From the NCBI RefSeq assembly GCF_023660105.1, contig NZ_JAMHGA010000034.1:1-64000 (forward strand): a stretch of 64,000 bases of DNA. The letters run 5' to 3'. Below are positions 47,033 through 58,075 of this stretch, one piece after another. The notes under the pieces are model-generated. The model ran no database searches and was not told where the DNA came from. It worked only from the letters and a program-made list of their open reading frames with translations. The translations under genes and the position numbers were made by a program. Position 1 is the first letter of the stretch. Every line of letters starts with the position of its first letter. The DNA is from Desulfovibrio aminophilus (GTDB lineage: Bacteria; Desulfobacterota; Desulfovibrionia; Desulfovibrionales; Desulfovibrionaceae).

Positions 47033-47956
47033 TCAGGAGTTGCAGGCGGCGCGTCGGCCGTCCAGGGAGTACAGGGCGAGCCCGGCCCAGATGCAGCCGA
47101 ATCCGAAGGCCCGGGCCGGGGTCACGATTTCGCCGAAGGCGTAGACGCCGAGCAGAAAGGAGACCGAGGGCATGACGTACTGGAGGATGCCCAGGGTGGT
47201 CATGCGCGCACGGTGCAGCCCGAAGTTGTAGAGGATCTGGGTCAGGGCGGTGATGACGCCCGCGCCCACCAGGAGCAGGTCCATGCGCAGGTCGCCCTGG
47301 CCCATGGAGGACTGCCCCTGGGAGATGAGCCAGGCCATGTAGGCTCCGAGCACGGGCAGGGTGAAGGCCAGCTCCAGGGCGAGACCGGCCGTGGCTCCTA
47401 TGGGGGCGTGCTTGCGCGAAACCGCGAAGGCCGCCGAGGTCAGGGCTATGGCCAGGGCCAGCCAGGGAAAGGCGCGTTGGTGCACGGTCATGACCGCCAC
47501 GCCGCCGGCCGCCATGCCGATGGCGATCCACTGGAGGGGGCGCGGCCGTTCCCGGAAGAGGCAGGCTCCGGCCAGGACGCTCAACAGGGGCAGGATGTAG
47601 CTCCCCAGGCTGATCTCCAACACCCGGCCCCTGCCCGATCCCCAGATGTGCAGGCACCAGTTCGCCATGTGGGCCGCGCTGCACAGGCCGATGAAGAACA
47701 GGTTGCGCCGGTCGCGGCAGGCCGCCAGGAACTCGCGGCCCAGCCTTGTCAGGCAGAGCGCCGGAAGCAGCAGGGCCAGACCCCAGATCGAACGGTGGCA
47801 GACCACCTCCAGGGGCGGGACGGCCGCGAAGTTCCTCCAGTAGAGGGGAAAGAGCCCCCAGCAGATGTACACGGTGAACAGGGAGGCGATCCCCGAAGCC
47901 GTGGTTTCATTGAGTCCCGCGCGCGGAGCGGCGGACCCGGGACGGGGCCGGCTCAT
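47033..47956 (-). CDS. rarD: RarD-type EamA/DMT transporter
   Basis: 307 aa from the ATG at 47956, which overlaps the LarA-like gene's stop by 4 bp. Ten membrane segments; SLFTVYICWGLFPLYWRNFAAVPPLEVVCHRSIWG is the RarD N-terminal pattern (cited in part: WGLFPLYW, EVVCHR). YNFGLHRARMTTLGILQYVMPS closes the second EamA repeat. Substrate unknown; probably exports a metabolite of the operon's pathway. Confidence 0.88.
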   Translation of the reverse strand: MSRPRPGSAAPRAGLNETTASGIASLFTVYICWGLFPLYWRNFAAVPPLEVVCHRSIWGLALLLPALCLTRLGREFLAACRDRRNLFFIGLCSAAHMANWCLHIWGSGRGRVLEISLGSYILPLLSVLAGACLFRERPRPLQWIAIGMAAGGVAVMTVHQRAFPWLALAIALTSAAFAVSRKHAPIGATAGLALELAFTLPVLGAYMAWLISQGQSSMGQGDLRMDLLLVGAGVITALTQILYNFGLHRARMTTLGILQYVMPSVSFLLGVYAFGEIVTPARAFGFGCIWAGLALYSLDGRRAACNS

Positions 47957-49269
47957 AACCCGCTGTCGAGCGCTCCATCCGGGGTGAAGGTCAGGGGGCC
48001 GGGATCGCGCCAAACCCCGAGCACGAGGCCTTTGGCCAGGAGGTCCTGGAGCAGGGCCTCGGTGACGAGCATCCGGTCCAGGGCCGAGGTGGACTTGACG
48101 ACGCAGGCGCGGACGCGACTTGTTTCCGGCTGCCAGCAGACGCGCAGTCCGGCCTGGATGGCCAGCTTTTCGGTGGGCAGAACGGGAGGGATGCGCACCC
48201 GGGTCATGCAGGCCGACGTCATGGCGTTGAAGTACATGGACATGAGGTCCAGGCCGTCGGCCGTGCCGCGGGGAATGAAATCGGCGTTGCCCACGCCGAT
48301 GCCGTTGCCGCCGGAGGCCTTGGTCACGCGCAGGGCGACGATGCTGTTGATGTAGGGCGGGCGCATGGGATCGCCGCGGAAACCCTCGCGGCCGATGACC
48401 TTGAGGTCCATGCCGGTGCCGCTGATGTCCTTGCCCAGGTATTCCACCACGAGGAGATCGAGCTGCTCGAAGGGCAGGCTCGGCGCGTGCGCCTTGGACA
48501 GGGCCAGGAGCCGCCGATCGGCCTCGAAGAATCCCTCGGGCGGCACGCCTTCGATGACGGCCAGCTCCTTGTGGCTGTTTTCGACCACGGCCACGCCGAG
48601 GAGGAACTTGGCCCGCGCCAGGGAATGTCCCGCGATGCGGGGCATGAGTTCGGCCAGGCCCCGGCGGCCGTAGACGTGCACGTTGCGCGCGCCCGTGGCC
48701 TTGCCCAGGCCCACGGAGACCATCTTGCAGAGGCCGCTTTCGATCTCGGCCTCGAAATTCGTATGCTGTTTGACCCGGGCGATGATGATGATGCCGTCGG
48801 CCTCGAAGGCGTTGCGGTCGATGTGGGCGTGCACGCCGGGTTCGACCTCGCCCAGGTCCACCGAGTCCATGCTGGAGAGCACGGGCGCGCCCATGGTCTC
48901 CTCGTTGACGCCGAGCTTGGACAGGACTCCGATCTGGCCTTCGGCCGTGCCTCCGCCGTGGCTGCCCATGGAGGGAACGATGAACGGGGCGAGGCCCATG
49001 CCGCGCAGACGCTTGATCACCCCGAGCACGAGGTGGGGCAGCCGGGCGATTCCCCGACTGCCGACCGCCACGGCGATCCTGGAGCCGGCCGGCAGAGAGG
49101 CCAGGGCGTCGCCGGCCGCCAGGGCCTTGTCCAGAGCCCCCTCGAAGTCCGAGAGGGCCGGGAGGCCCGGCTGCCGGACCGCCACGCCGTAGAACGGCGG
49201 CAACGGCTGGTCCGGCAGGCCGGGGATGTGCAACTCGGGGAATCGTGGAGTGTACGTTTGGTCGGGCAT
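47953..49269 (-). CDS. LarA-superfamily (DUF2088) hydroxy-acid racemase/epimerase-like protein
   Basis: 438 aa, close to LarA length. Residues aligning with the nickel-pincer racemase are present: H104 (SMGSHGGG), H169 (KQHTNF), K182 (GLCKM) and H198 (NVH). The K182-H198 spacing of 16 equals that of LarA K184-H200, which anchor the cofactor and nickel (LarA numbering from memory). In LarA the other two His are acid/base catalysts. This suggests a working 2-hydroxy-acid racemase or epimerase. LarB/C/E cofactor genes are not in the window. Between tctA and rarD in the suy operon, it could invert sulfolactate C2 to supply the (R) isomer. Confidence 0.78.
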   Translation of the reverse strand: MPDQTYTPRFPELHIPGLPDQPLPPFYGVAVRQPGLPALSDFEGALDKALAAGDALASLPAGSRIAVAVGSRGIARLPHLVLGVIKRLRGMGLAPFIVPSMGSHGGGTAEGQIGVLSKLGVNEETMGAPVLSSMDSVDLGEVEPGVHAHIDRNAFEADGIIIIARVKQHTNFEAEIESGLCKMVSVGLGKATGARNVHVYGRRGLAELMPRIAGHSLARAKFLLGVAVVENSHKELAVIEGVPPEGFFEADRRLLALSKAHAPSLPFEQLDLLVVEYLGKDISGTGMDLKVIGREGFRGDPMRPPYINSIVALRVTKASGGNGIGVGNADFIPRGTADGLDLMSMYFNAMTSACMTRVRIPPVLPTEKLAIQAGLRVCWQPETSRVRACVVKSTSALDRMLVTEALLQDLLAKGLVLGVWRDPGPLTFTPDGALDSGL

Positions 49270-49300
49270 GGGTCACCTTCCTCGAGTTGCGACAGGGGGG

Positions 49301-50821
49301 TTACATGTTCTCGGCCGTGGCCGGTTGCGCCTTGGCGCAATCCCGCAGCCGGGCCTTGCGCTTGGAGTACAGGGACCAAGCCACCGAGAGAGCCGATACG
49401 GCCAGGAAGAAGAGGGCGATGGGCCGGTCGAGATAGCCCGCCAGGGTATTGTTGCCCATGACGATGCTCACCCGGAGCTGGCTTTCCGCCATGCCGCCGA
49501 GCATCAGCCCGAGAACCAGGGGCAGGAGCGGGAAGCCCAGGCGGGAGAATGCGTATCCGACCATGCCCGTGCCGAAGAAGACCCAGACGTCGGTCATGCT
49601 GCTGTTCAGGGCGTAGGAACCGATGACGCAGAGGCCCAGGATGATGGGATAGAGGATGAAGCGCGGGATCATCAGGGCCCGGATGAGCACGCGGATGAAG
49701 TAGACCTGCAGCAGGAGCATGAAGATGTTGCTGATGAAGTAGGCGCAGAGAATGATCAGCACGAGGTGGCTGTGGTCGCGCATGAGCAGCGGGCCGGGCT
49801 GCACGCCGTGGATCATGAACGCGCCGAGCATCATCATGGTCGTGGCGTCGCCGGGGATGCCCAGGGTCAGCAACGGGATCATGGCGCCGCCGGTGGCCGC
49901 GTTGTTGGCCGATTCGGAGGCGATGATGCCGTCGGGATTGCCCTTGCCGAAGCTGTCCGGATCGGGTGAGGCGGACTTGGCCTGGGAATAGGCCACGATG
50001 TTCGACAGACCGGGGCCGATGCCGGGCAGGATGCCCACGCCGATGCCGATGAGCGAGGACCGCACCACGTTCTTCACCGAGTGCCTGAAGCGGGCGGCGA
50101 TGCCCAGGAACTCGCGCACGGTGAAGTTGGCGTTGATGATCTTGAACGGTTTCTTGATGTCCGTCACGTCGCGCAGGATCTGGGAGATGGCGTACATGCC
50201 GATGAGCACGGGCATCATGGCGAAGCCGGACTGCAGGGCGGAAATCCCGAAGGTGAAGCGCGTCACGCTGTCCGTCTCGCTCAGGCCGACCATGGCCATG
50301 AGCATGCCGATGCAGGCCGAGATGAGGCCCTTGGTCAGCGACTTGCCCGAGATGGAGATGATGCAGCTCAGGGTGAAAACCACCAGCGAGAAGTACTCGC
50401 AGGGGCCGAAGCGCAGGGCGAAGGCGCCGAGAATCGGGGAGATGAGGGCCAGGGCGAAGAAGGAGAGCAGGCTGCCCAGGAAGGAGGCGAAGACCGCGTA
50501 GCCGAGCGCCTTGCCCGCTTCCCCTCGTTGCGCCATGGGAAAGGCGTCGAAGGTCGTGGCCACCGAGGATGGCGTGCCCGGGATGTTCAACAGGGCCGCC
50601 GAGACGAGGCCTCCCGAGATGGAGCCGATGTACACGGCCACGAGCATGACCAGCCCCTGCTCCACGTCCATGCCGAAGGTGATCGGCACGAGCAGGGCCA
50701 CGGCCATGGTGGAGGTGAGGCCGGGCATGGCTCCGACCACGAGCCCGCCGAACACGCCCAGGGACATGAGCAGAAAATTGAACGGCGTGAAGATGTCCAC
50801 GATCTGGCTGAATTCGAACAT
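49301..50821 (-). CDS. tctA: Tripartite tricarboxylate transporter, large membrane subunit TctA
   Basis: 506 aa, about 12 membrane segments. Hallmarks: GAMPGLTSTMAVALLVPITFG, LLNIPGTPSSVATTFDAFPMA, GILPGIGPGLSNIVAYSQAK, and IPLLTLGIPGDATTMMMLGAF. Ion-coupled channel subunit working with TctB and TctC. It starts 10 bp after tctB. In the suyA-led operon it most likely imports the pathway's acid substrate. Confidence 0.94.
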   Translation of the reverse strand: MFEFSQIVDIFTPFNFLLMSLGVFGGLVVGAMPGLTSTMAVALLVPITFGMDVEQGLVMLVAVYIGSISGGLVSAALLNIPGTPSSVATTFDAFPMAQRGEAGKALGYAVFASFLGSLLSFFALALISPILGAFALRFGPCEYFSLVVFTLSCIISISGKSLTKGLISACIGMLMAMVGLSETDSVTRFTFGISALQSGFAMMPVLIGMYAISQILRDVTDIKKPFKIINANFTVREFLGIAARFRHSVKNVVRSSLIGIGVGILPGIGPGLSNIVAYSQAKSASPDPDSFGKGNPDGIIASESANNAATGGAMIPLLTLGIPGDATTMMMLGAFMIHGVQPGPLLMRDHSHLVLIILCAYFISNIFMLLLQVYFIRVLIRALMIPRFILYPIILGLCVIGSYALNSSMTDVWVFFGTGMVGYAFSRLGFPLLPLVLGLMLGGMAESQLRVSIVMGNNTLAGYLDRPIALFFLAVSALSVAWSLYSKRKARLRDCAKAQPATAENM

Positions 50822-50831
50822 GACGATCCCC

Positions 50832-51296
50832 CTAGGGCAGGAAGAGCTTGAGCAGCGAGGCGAAGATGTACTGCAGTCCGAGGGTGATGCCCGCGGAGAC
50901 CACGCCGTAGATCGCCAGATGCTTGCGCGTGCAGGGCCCCAGCAGGCACATCCCGGCGAAGAGGAAGGGAATGGTGGCGGCCACATATCCGAGCAGGGGC
51001 AGGAGCAGGAGGTAGAGCACCGTCAGTCCCACCAGCCCCCAGCGCAGGATGAACGTGGCCCTTCCATCGGAGGACGCCCCGGCGGCGCAGGCCGTCTTGC
51101 CGTCCACGCGGCCCAAGCTCTGGAACAACAGCACCAGGGAGAGCACGGCCAGAATGCCGATGAGGATGCGCGGAAAGAAAACCGGCCCCAGAGCGTAGAT
51201 CATGCTCGTGTCGATGAGCGTGCTCTGTTGGTAGAGCGCCGCGCTGAAAGCCAGCAGAATCAAGGCCATGATGCAATCGCCCGTCTTGATCTTCAT
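50832..51296 (-). CDS. tctB: Tripartite tricarboxylate transporter, small membrane subunit TctB
   Basis: 154 aa with four membrane segments, as expected for TctB. The ATG at 51296 is chosen because AAGGAG lies 8 nt upstream; a longer frame lacks support. ALGPVFFPRILIGILAVLSL is the typical second segment. Located between tctC (95-bp gap with a stable hairpin) and tctA. Confidence 0.88.
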   Translation of the reverse strand: MKIKTGDCIMALILLAFSAALYQQSTLIDTSMIYALGPVFFPRILIGILAVLSLVLLFQSLGRVDGKTACAAGASSDGRATFILRWGLVGLTVLYLLLLPLLGYVAATIPFLFAGMCLLGPCTRKHLAIYGVVSAGITLGLQYIFASLLKLFLP

Positions 51297-51348
51297 GGGA
51301 ATTCTCCTTCGAACCATGGTGGACCTCCGCGCCTCGCTTTCGGGAAGG

Positions 51349-51379
51349 GCGCGGGCCGTCCCGCAGGAACGGCCCGCGC
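51349..51379 (-). repeat. Intercistronic hairpin between tctC and tctB
   Basis: 11-bp perfect arms GCGCGGGCCGT (51349-51359) and ACGGCCCGCGC (51369-51379) with a 9-nt loop and no T run. Such stems after binding-protein genes commonly protect the upstream mRNA, raising binding-protein yield over the membrane subunits. Confidence 0.7.
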
Positions 51380-51391
51380 GGGAGGGGGAGG

Positions 51392-52345
51392 TCACTTGAG
51401 CAAGCCGTTTTCCTTGGCCAGCTCGCGATACAGATCGGACTCCTTCTGCCAGAGCTTGGTCATATCCTCGGGCCCACGGTAGAAGGGCGTGATGGACTGC
51501 TCCTTGAGCGCCTTCTGGGTGGCCGGGTCGGCCAGAACCTTCTGGAAGGAGGCGTTCAGGGTGGCGACGACTTCCTTGGGCGTGTCCTTGGGAGCGAATA
51601 CGGAGTAGACGAACTCATAGGTGGCGTCCACGCCCAGTTCCTTCAGGGTCGGGATGTCCGGCGCGAATTCGGAGCGGTCGCTGTTGACCATGGCCAGGAC
51701 GCGCAGGTCGCCGGACTTCACGTAAGGCTCAACGGCGGCGTAACCCACGGTGGTGATGTCGCCGTTGTTGCTCAGCAGGCTGACGATGCGGCCCTTGTCG
51801 CCGGTGGCCGGGATGAACATGGGCTTGAGCCCGCCAACGGCGTGGCTGATGTTCAAGAAGGTGAAGTGGGAGACCGCGTTCAGGGCCAGCACCCAGCGGA
51901 TCTTGCCGGGTTCGGCCTTGATGGCCGCGAAGGCTTCGGCCGGGGTCTTCCAGGGGCTGTCCTTGCGCACGATGAGCGCCGTGTCGCCCTTGGCCGCGAT
52001 GCAGACCGGCACGAAATCCTTCCAGCCGTAGTCGGCCTTGGTCACCATGGGAGCCACGGCCAGGTTGCCCGGGTGCTCCCAGAGCAGGGTGTAGCCGTCG
52101 GGCCGGGCCTTGAAGACCTGGAGCGCGCCGTTGAGGCCGGCCGCGCCGTCGATGTTGGAGACGACCAGCGGCTGGGGCAGGATGTCCTTCAGATGGTCGC
52201 CGATGATGCGGGCGGAGATGTCGCTGCCGCCGCCCGGCTTCCACGGGACCACCACCTGGATGGGTTTTACGGGGTAGTCCCCGGCCATGACCGGAACGGC
52301 CAGGCAGAGAACGGCCAGCATGATGAACAGGATACCCTTGCGCAT
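51392..52345 (-). CDS. tctC: Tripartite tricarboxylate transporter binding protein (TctC/Bug family)
   Basis: 317 aa. Signal peptide MRKGILFIMLAVLCLAVPVMA; mature protein begins GDYPVKPIQVVVPWKPGGGSD, the Bug signature. IGDHLKDILPQPLVVSNIDGAAGLNG matches the carboxylate-binding loop region. Binds a carboxylated ligand in the periplasm; TTT systems of this type have been implicated in sulfolactate uptake in other bacteria, which fits the suyAB genes directly upstream (38-bp gap). Confidence 0.92.
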   Translation of the reverse strand: MRKGILFIMLAVLCLAVPVMAGDYPVKPIQVVVPWKPGGGSDISARIIGDHLKDILPQPLVVSNIDGAAGLNGALQVFKARPDGYTLLWEHPGNLAVAPMVTKADYGWKDFVPVCIAAKGDTALIVRKDSPWKTPAEAFAAIKAEPGKIRWVLALNAVSHFTFLNISHAVGGLKPMFIPATGDKGRIVSLLSNNGDITTVGYAAVEPYVKSGDLRVLAMVNSDRSEFAPDIPTLKELGVDATYEFVYSVFAPKDTPKEVVATLNASFQKVLADPATQKALKEQSITPFYRGPEDMTKLWQKESDLYRELAKENGLLK

Positions 52346-52383
52346 GACTCCTCCTTGTGACGGTTGTTTAAGCCCGTTGACTC

Positions 52384-53583
52384 CTAGAGGCCAGGCCCCC
52401 GGAGGTACACTTCAAGGTTGTCGTCCACGTTCATGGTTTCTCCCTTGGTCATTCGGCCGGAGGCGAAGCGCAGGACCTCGGCCACGAGACGCTCCCCGGC
52501 CTGGGCGATGGGCTCGCGCTCGGAGATGACCGTGCCGGAACTGAAGTCCATTTCCTGATGCGCCTTCTCCCATGTGCGGGGACTGCCGGTCATGTACAGG
52601 GTTGGGGTGATCAGGCCGGTGTTGGCCGTGGGCATCATGGCGTCGTTGGGGAACCAGCCGCCGCCCACCTGGAAGATGTTCAGCACGGAGCCGGCGGCCG
52701 CGAAGCCGAGGAAGAGGGCTGTGGAGGACATCCAGGAGTCCATGTAGTAGAGGCCCTTGCCGCTCGGGATCTCGGCGTATTTCACGCAGCCCTGGATCGG
52801 CTTGGCGCCGGACTTGGCGATGGCGCCCAGGGATTTCTCTTCCAGCGTGGTCAGGCCGGCCTGGATGTTGGCGGGGATGGGATTGATGGTGCGGATGTCC
52901 TCGCCGGTGGAGCGCGCTTCCTCCTCCACACGGGCCACGGCGTCCAGGAATTTCCGGCGTTCGACCGGGTCCGTGAAGCGCTTGGCCACGAGATGCTCGG
53001 CGCCGATGACTTCGGTGGTTTCGGAGAACATGGCCGTGCCGCCCGCGTCCACGATGCGGTCGAAGAGGTGGCCGACCACGGGGTTGCCGGACATGCCCGA
53101 GGTGGCGTCGGAGTAGCCGCATTTCACGGCCATGTGCAGCGCGCCCAGGTCCACTTCCCGCCGTTGGCACTCACTGGCCTGCTGGACCAGGAGGCGGGCC
53201 TTGCGCATGCCCAGGCCCACGGCCTGCTGGAAGCCGCCGCAGGCGTCCATGAACAGGGTGTCCATGGGCTTGCCGCTTTTGGCGATCTCTCCCACGATGG
53301 CTTCATGGGTGAATTCCGGATATCCGCCGTTTTTCTTGTTGCCGACGATGAGCACCGCGCCGACGTTGGCGTTCTTGGCCAGACCCACGATGGTCCGGGC
53401 GATGGTCGCGCGGTCGTCGGCGTCGCGGCCGTTCTCGTTGGGCTGGACGAAGAGCTTGGTCCCGCTCACGAGCTTGGTGATCAGGGCGGCGAGGTTGGCC
53501 GCGCCTCGGCCGTTGGCCATGACGAGCGTGTAGTTGCGGATGCCGGTGGCGCCGTCCGGGCGAACGTAACCCAGGAATTTCAT
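52384..53583 (-). CDS. suyB: UxaA-family lyase large subunit, probable (R)-sulfolactate sulfo-lyase SuyB
   Basis: 399 aa (about 42 kDa, the size known for SuyB). UxaA catalytic-domain features: GATGIRNYTLVMAN, VKCGYSDATSGMSGNP, GGTAMFSETTEVIGAEHL. The metal-site HTHGCG and GLGCE elements expected in altronate/galactarate dehydratases are replaced (QPNENGRD; VGNKKNG), so it is not an ordinary altronate dehydratase. The separate SAF small subunit encoded upstream (4-bp overlap) is the SuyAB arrangement. Proposed reaction: 3-sulfolactate to pyruvate plus sulfite. A sugar-acid dehydratase remains possible. Confidence 0.68.
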   Translation of the reverse strand: MKFLGYVRPDGATGIRNYTLVMANGRGAANLAALITKLVSGTKLFVQPNENGRDADDRATIARTIVGLAKNANVGAVLIVGNKKNGGYPEFTHEAIVGEIAKSGKPMDTLFMDACGGFQQAVGLGMRKARLLVQQASECQRREVDLGALHMAVKCGYSDATSGMSGNPVVGHLFDRIVDAGGTAMFSETTEVIGAEHLVAKRFTDPVERRKFLDAVARVEEEARSTGEDIRTINPIPANIQAGLTTLEEKSLGAIAKSGAKPIQGCVKYAEIPSGKGLYYMDSWMSSTALFLGFAAAGSVLNIFQVGGGWFPNDAMMPTANTGLITPTLYMTGSPRTWEKAHQEMDFSSGTVISEREPIAQAGERLVAEVLRFASGRMTKGETMNVDDNLEVYLRGPGL

Positions 53584-53879
53584 GCCTTTCCCTCCGAGAT
53601 GTCGCCGCGGCCGCGTTTGCCTTCGACGTTGTGGATGTGGACGCACTCGCCGGCCTTGATGGCCTTGGCGGCCTTGCCGATCACTTCCTTGTACTTGAGG
53701 ATGTCGCCGCCTGGGGTGATGTCCTTCACCGCGGCCTTGAACCCGAAGGGAATGTCGTCCACCGCGATGAACGAGTGAGGGGCGCCGTCCAGCACGTAGG
53801 AGACGGTGTCGCCTTTGGAGATGTCCTCAATGGCGTTGCCGACGTTGTCGGCGGCGCTCATGACGATGATGGCCTTCAT
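53580..53879 (-). CDS. suyA: SAF-domain small subunit, probable (R)-sulfolactate sulfo-lyase SuyA
   Basis: 99 aa from the ATG at 53879 (GAGGAGG SD 6 nt upstream). A complete SAF/UxaA N-terminal domain: SAADNVGNAIEDISKGDTV, DDIPFGFKAAVKDITPGGDILKY, KAGECVHIHNVEGKRG. In two-subunit lyases this domain pairs with the UxaA-type large chain. First gene of the eight-gene operon; a sigma-54 promoter puts the transcription start about 28 nt upstream of the ATG. Confidence 0.7.
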   Translation of the reverse strand: MKAIIVMSAADNVGNAIEDISKGDTVSYVLDGAPHSFIAVDDIPFGFKAAVKDITPGGDILKYKEVIGKAAKAIKAGECVHIHNVEGKRGRGDISEGKA

Positions 53880-53917
53880 TCGTTCCTCCTCTGTTGGAAC
53901 CAAGTGAAGGCCCATAA

Positions 53918-53933
53918 AGCAAGAGGCTTGCCA
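53918..53933 (-). promoter_or_regulatory. Sigma-54 promoter of the suyAB-tctCBA-larA-like operon
   Basis: Minus strand TGGCAAG-CCTC-TTGCT: both -24 and -12 boxes match the consensus (TGGCAcg-N4-TTGCw) with exact spacing. Predicted start ~53907, 28 nt before the suyA ATG, leaving room for its SD. An 8-bp palindrome (CCAATATT/AATATTGG, 53931-53949) overlaps the -24 GG and could be a second regulatory site. Confidence 0.8.
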
Positions 53934-54027
53934 ATATTAGAAATATTGGCGCAGCATCCCGCAATGCTTGTGTTTATGCTCTATTCTGATGTGTCCTGGA
54001 GAGGGCTGGCGATCTGAAAAGAAACGG

Positions 54028-54078
54028 ATTTCATTTTAATATGAAATTGTGCCTTGCAATTCAATTTCAAAATGAAAT
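54028..54078 (-). promoter_or_regulatory. Tandem palindromes, probable activator-binding enhancer (UAS)
   Basis: Two AT-rich inverted repeats sharing half-site ATTTCA/TGAAAT: 54028-54047 (ATTTCAT-N6-ATGAAAT) and 54064-54078 (ATTTCA-AAA-TGAAAT). Their centres are ~33 bp (about three helical turns) apart and lie ~130 and ~164 bp upstream of the predicted suyA start, the usual place for a sigma-54 activator. They lie just after the stop of the NtrC-type regulator gene. Confidence 0.55.
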
Positions 54079-54097
54079 ACCCGGTGTCCGGGCCGGG

Positions 54098-55490
54098 TCA
54101 GTCCTCGCGGCCCCGGAACTCCTCGGCGGCCATGCCGAGGCGGCGCAGGATCTTCTGTAGGGAGACCCGCTCCAGGCCGGAGAGGCGCGCGGCCTGGGAG
54201 ACGTTGCCGCCGGTCTCCTCCAGCAAGCGCTGCATGTAGGAGCGGGTGAAGTCGTCCACCAGGCGGTGCTTGGCGTCCTTGTAGGTTTCCAGCCGGGCGA
54301 TGGATGGGGCGGGGCCGCCGCCCGGGGCGTCCAGGAGCCGGACCTGGGCCTGGGTGATCGTCGGGCCGGGGGAGAAGACCACCAGCCGCCGCACGAAGTT
54401 GAGCAGCTCCCGGACGTTGCCGGGCCAGGCGCGGCGGGTCAGGTACTCCAGTGCGTCATCGGTCACTTCCTTGCCGCCGGAGTCCAGCTCTCCGCAGGTT
54501 TCCCGGAGGTAGTGGCGGACGAGGATCGGGATGTCGTCCGGCCGTTCGCGCAGGGAGGGCACGCGCACCGTGAGCACGTTCAGGCGGTAGAAGAGGTCCT
54601 CGCGGAAGACCCCGGAGGCCACCCTGGACTCCAGGTTCTGGTTCGTGGAGGCCAGGATGCGCACGTCCACCTTGATGTTCTCGCTGCCGCCCACGGGCCG
54701 CACCGCGCCCTCTTCCAGGGCGCGCAGGAGCTTGGGCTGGAGGTGCGGGGGCAAATCCCCGATCTCGTCCAGAAGCAGGCTGCCGCCGTCGGCGACCTGG
54801 AACAGGCCGCGCCGGGGCTGGTCCGCGCCGGTGAAGGCGCCCTTGACGTGGCCGAAGAGCTCGCTTTCCAGAATCTGGTCCGGGATGGCCGTGCAGTTCA
54901 GGCTCACCAGCCGCTGGGCCCCCCGGCGGCTCAGGGCGTGGATGGTCCGCGCCACCAGTTCCTTGCCCACCCCGGATTCGCCCAGGATGAGCACGGTGTA
55001 GTCCGTGGCCGCCACGGCCTCGATCCGGGCCCGCAGGTCTTGGACGGCCGGGCTTTCGCCGATGAACCCGGCGCGGGAGCCGCAGGTGACCACGGCCGCG
55101 CGCAGGCGGCGGTTTTCCGCCAGCAGGGCCGAGCGTTCCAGCCCCTTGGTCACGGCCCTGTAGAGGCCGTCCTGGTCGATGGGCTTGGTCAGGAAGTCGT
55201 AGGCCCCGGACTTGAGCGCGGCCACGGCCGTCTCGATGGTGCCGAAGCCGGTGAGCAGGATCACGGACAGGAGCGGGTTCTGGGCCAGGGCCTGGTCCAG
55301 CAGGGCCGCGCCGTCCATGCCGGGCATGCGCAGGTCGGTGAGCAGCAGGCCGCAGCGGTTCTCCCGCAACGCCGCCAGGGCCGACGGGCCGTCGTGGCGG
55401 ACCAGCACGGGGTTGTTCGGAAAGCCCTTGGTGATGAGCCGGGCCACGCCGTTGGCGAAGTCGACTTCGTCATCGACCACGAGGATGACG

Positions 55491-55513
<23 letters not shown>
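54098..55513 (-). CDS. NtrC-family response regulator (receiver-AAA+-Fis)
   Basis: 471 aa. Receiver domain with VVDDE, phosphoacceptor D60 (LLLTDLRMP), Thr in LLTGFG and Lys in TKPI; AAA+ with Walker A GESGVGKE (178-185), GAFTGA (225-230), Walker B LLLDEIGDLP; C-terminal Fis HTH (NVSQAARLSGLERVSLQKILRRLG). The gene start overlaps the kinase gene by 23 bp, so the two form one two-component system. Its most likely target is the sigma-54 promoter 180 bp downstream of its stop codon. Confidence 0.95.
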
Positions 55514-57911
<2,398 letters not shown>

Positions 57912-58025
57912 TGCTGCCTGTCCGGTTCTCGCCTGGTCCTGGGCCGTCGCCCGTCGTCACCTCGCGCGGGGGTCTCCGGTTTCAGGCATAGTCGCCCGTT
58001 GAAGAGAGTGTCAAGGCGCGCCGGA

Positions 58026-58059
58026 GGCCCCGAGGCCGGGGCGAGTGAGCCTCGGGGCC
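58026..58059 (-). repeat. Stable hairpin between the 78-aa gene and the kinase gene
   Basis: 11-bp perfect arms GGCCCCGAGGC (58026-58036) and GCCTCGGGGCC (58049-58059), 12-nt loop, no T tract on the minus strand. It could attenuate read-through into the kinase gene or mark an mRNA 3' end. Confidence 0.55.
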
Positions 58060-58075
58060 CCCTGGCGCGGCCGGG

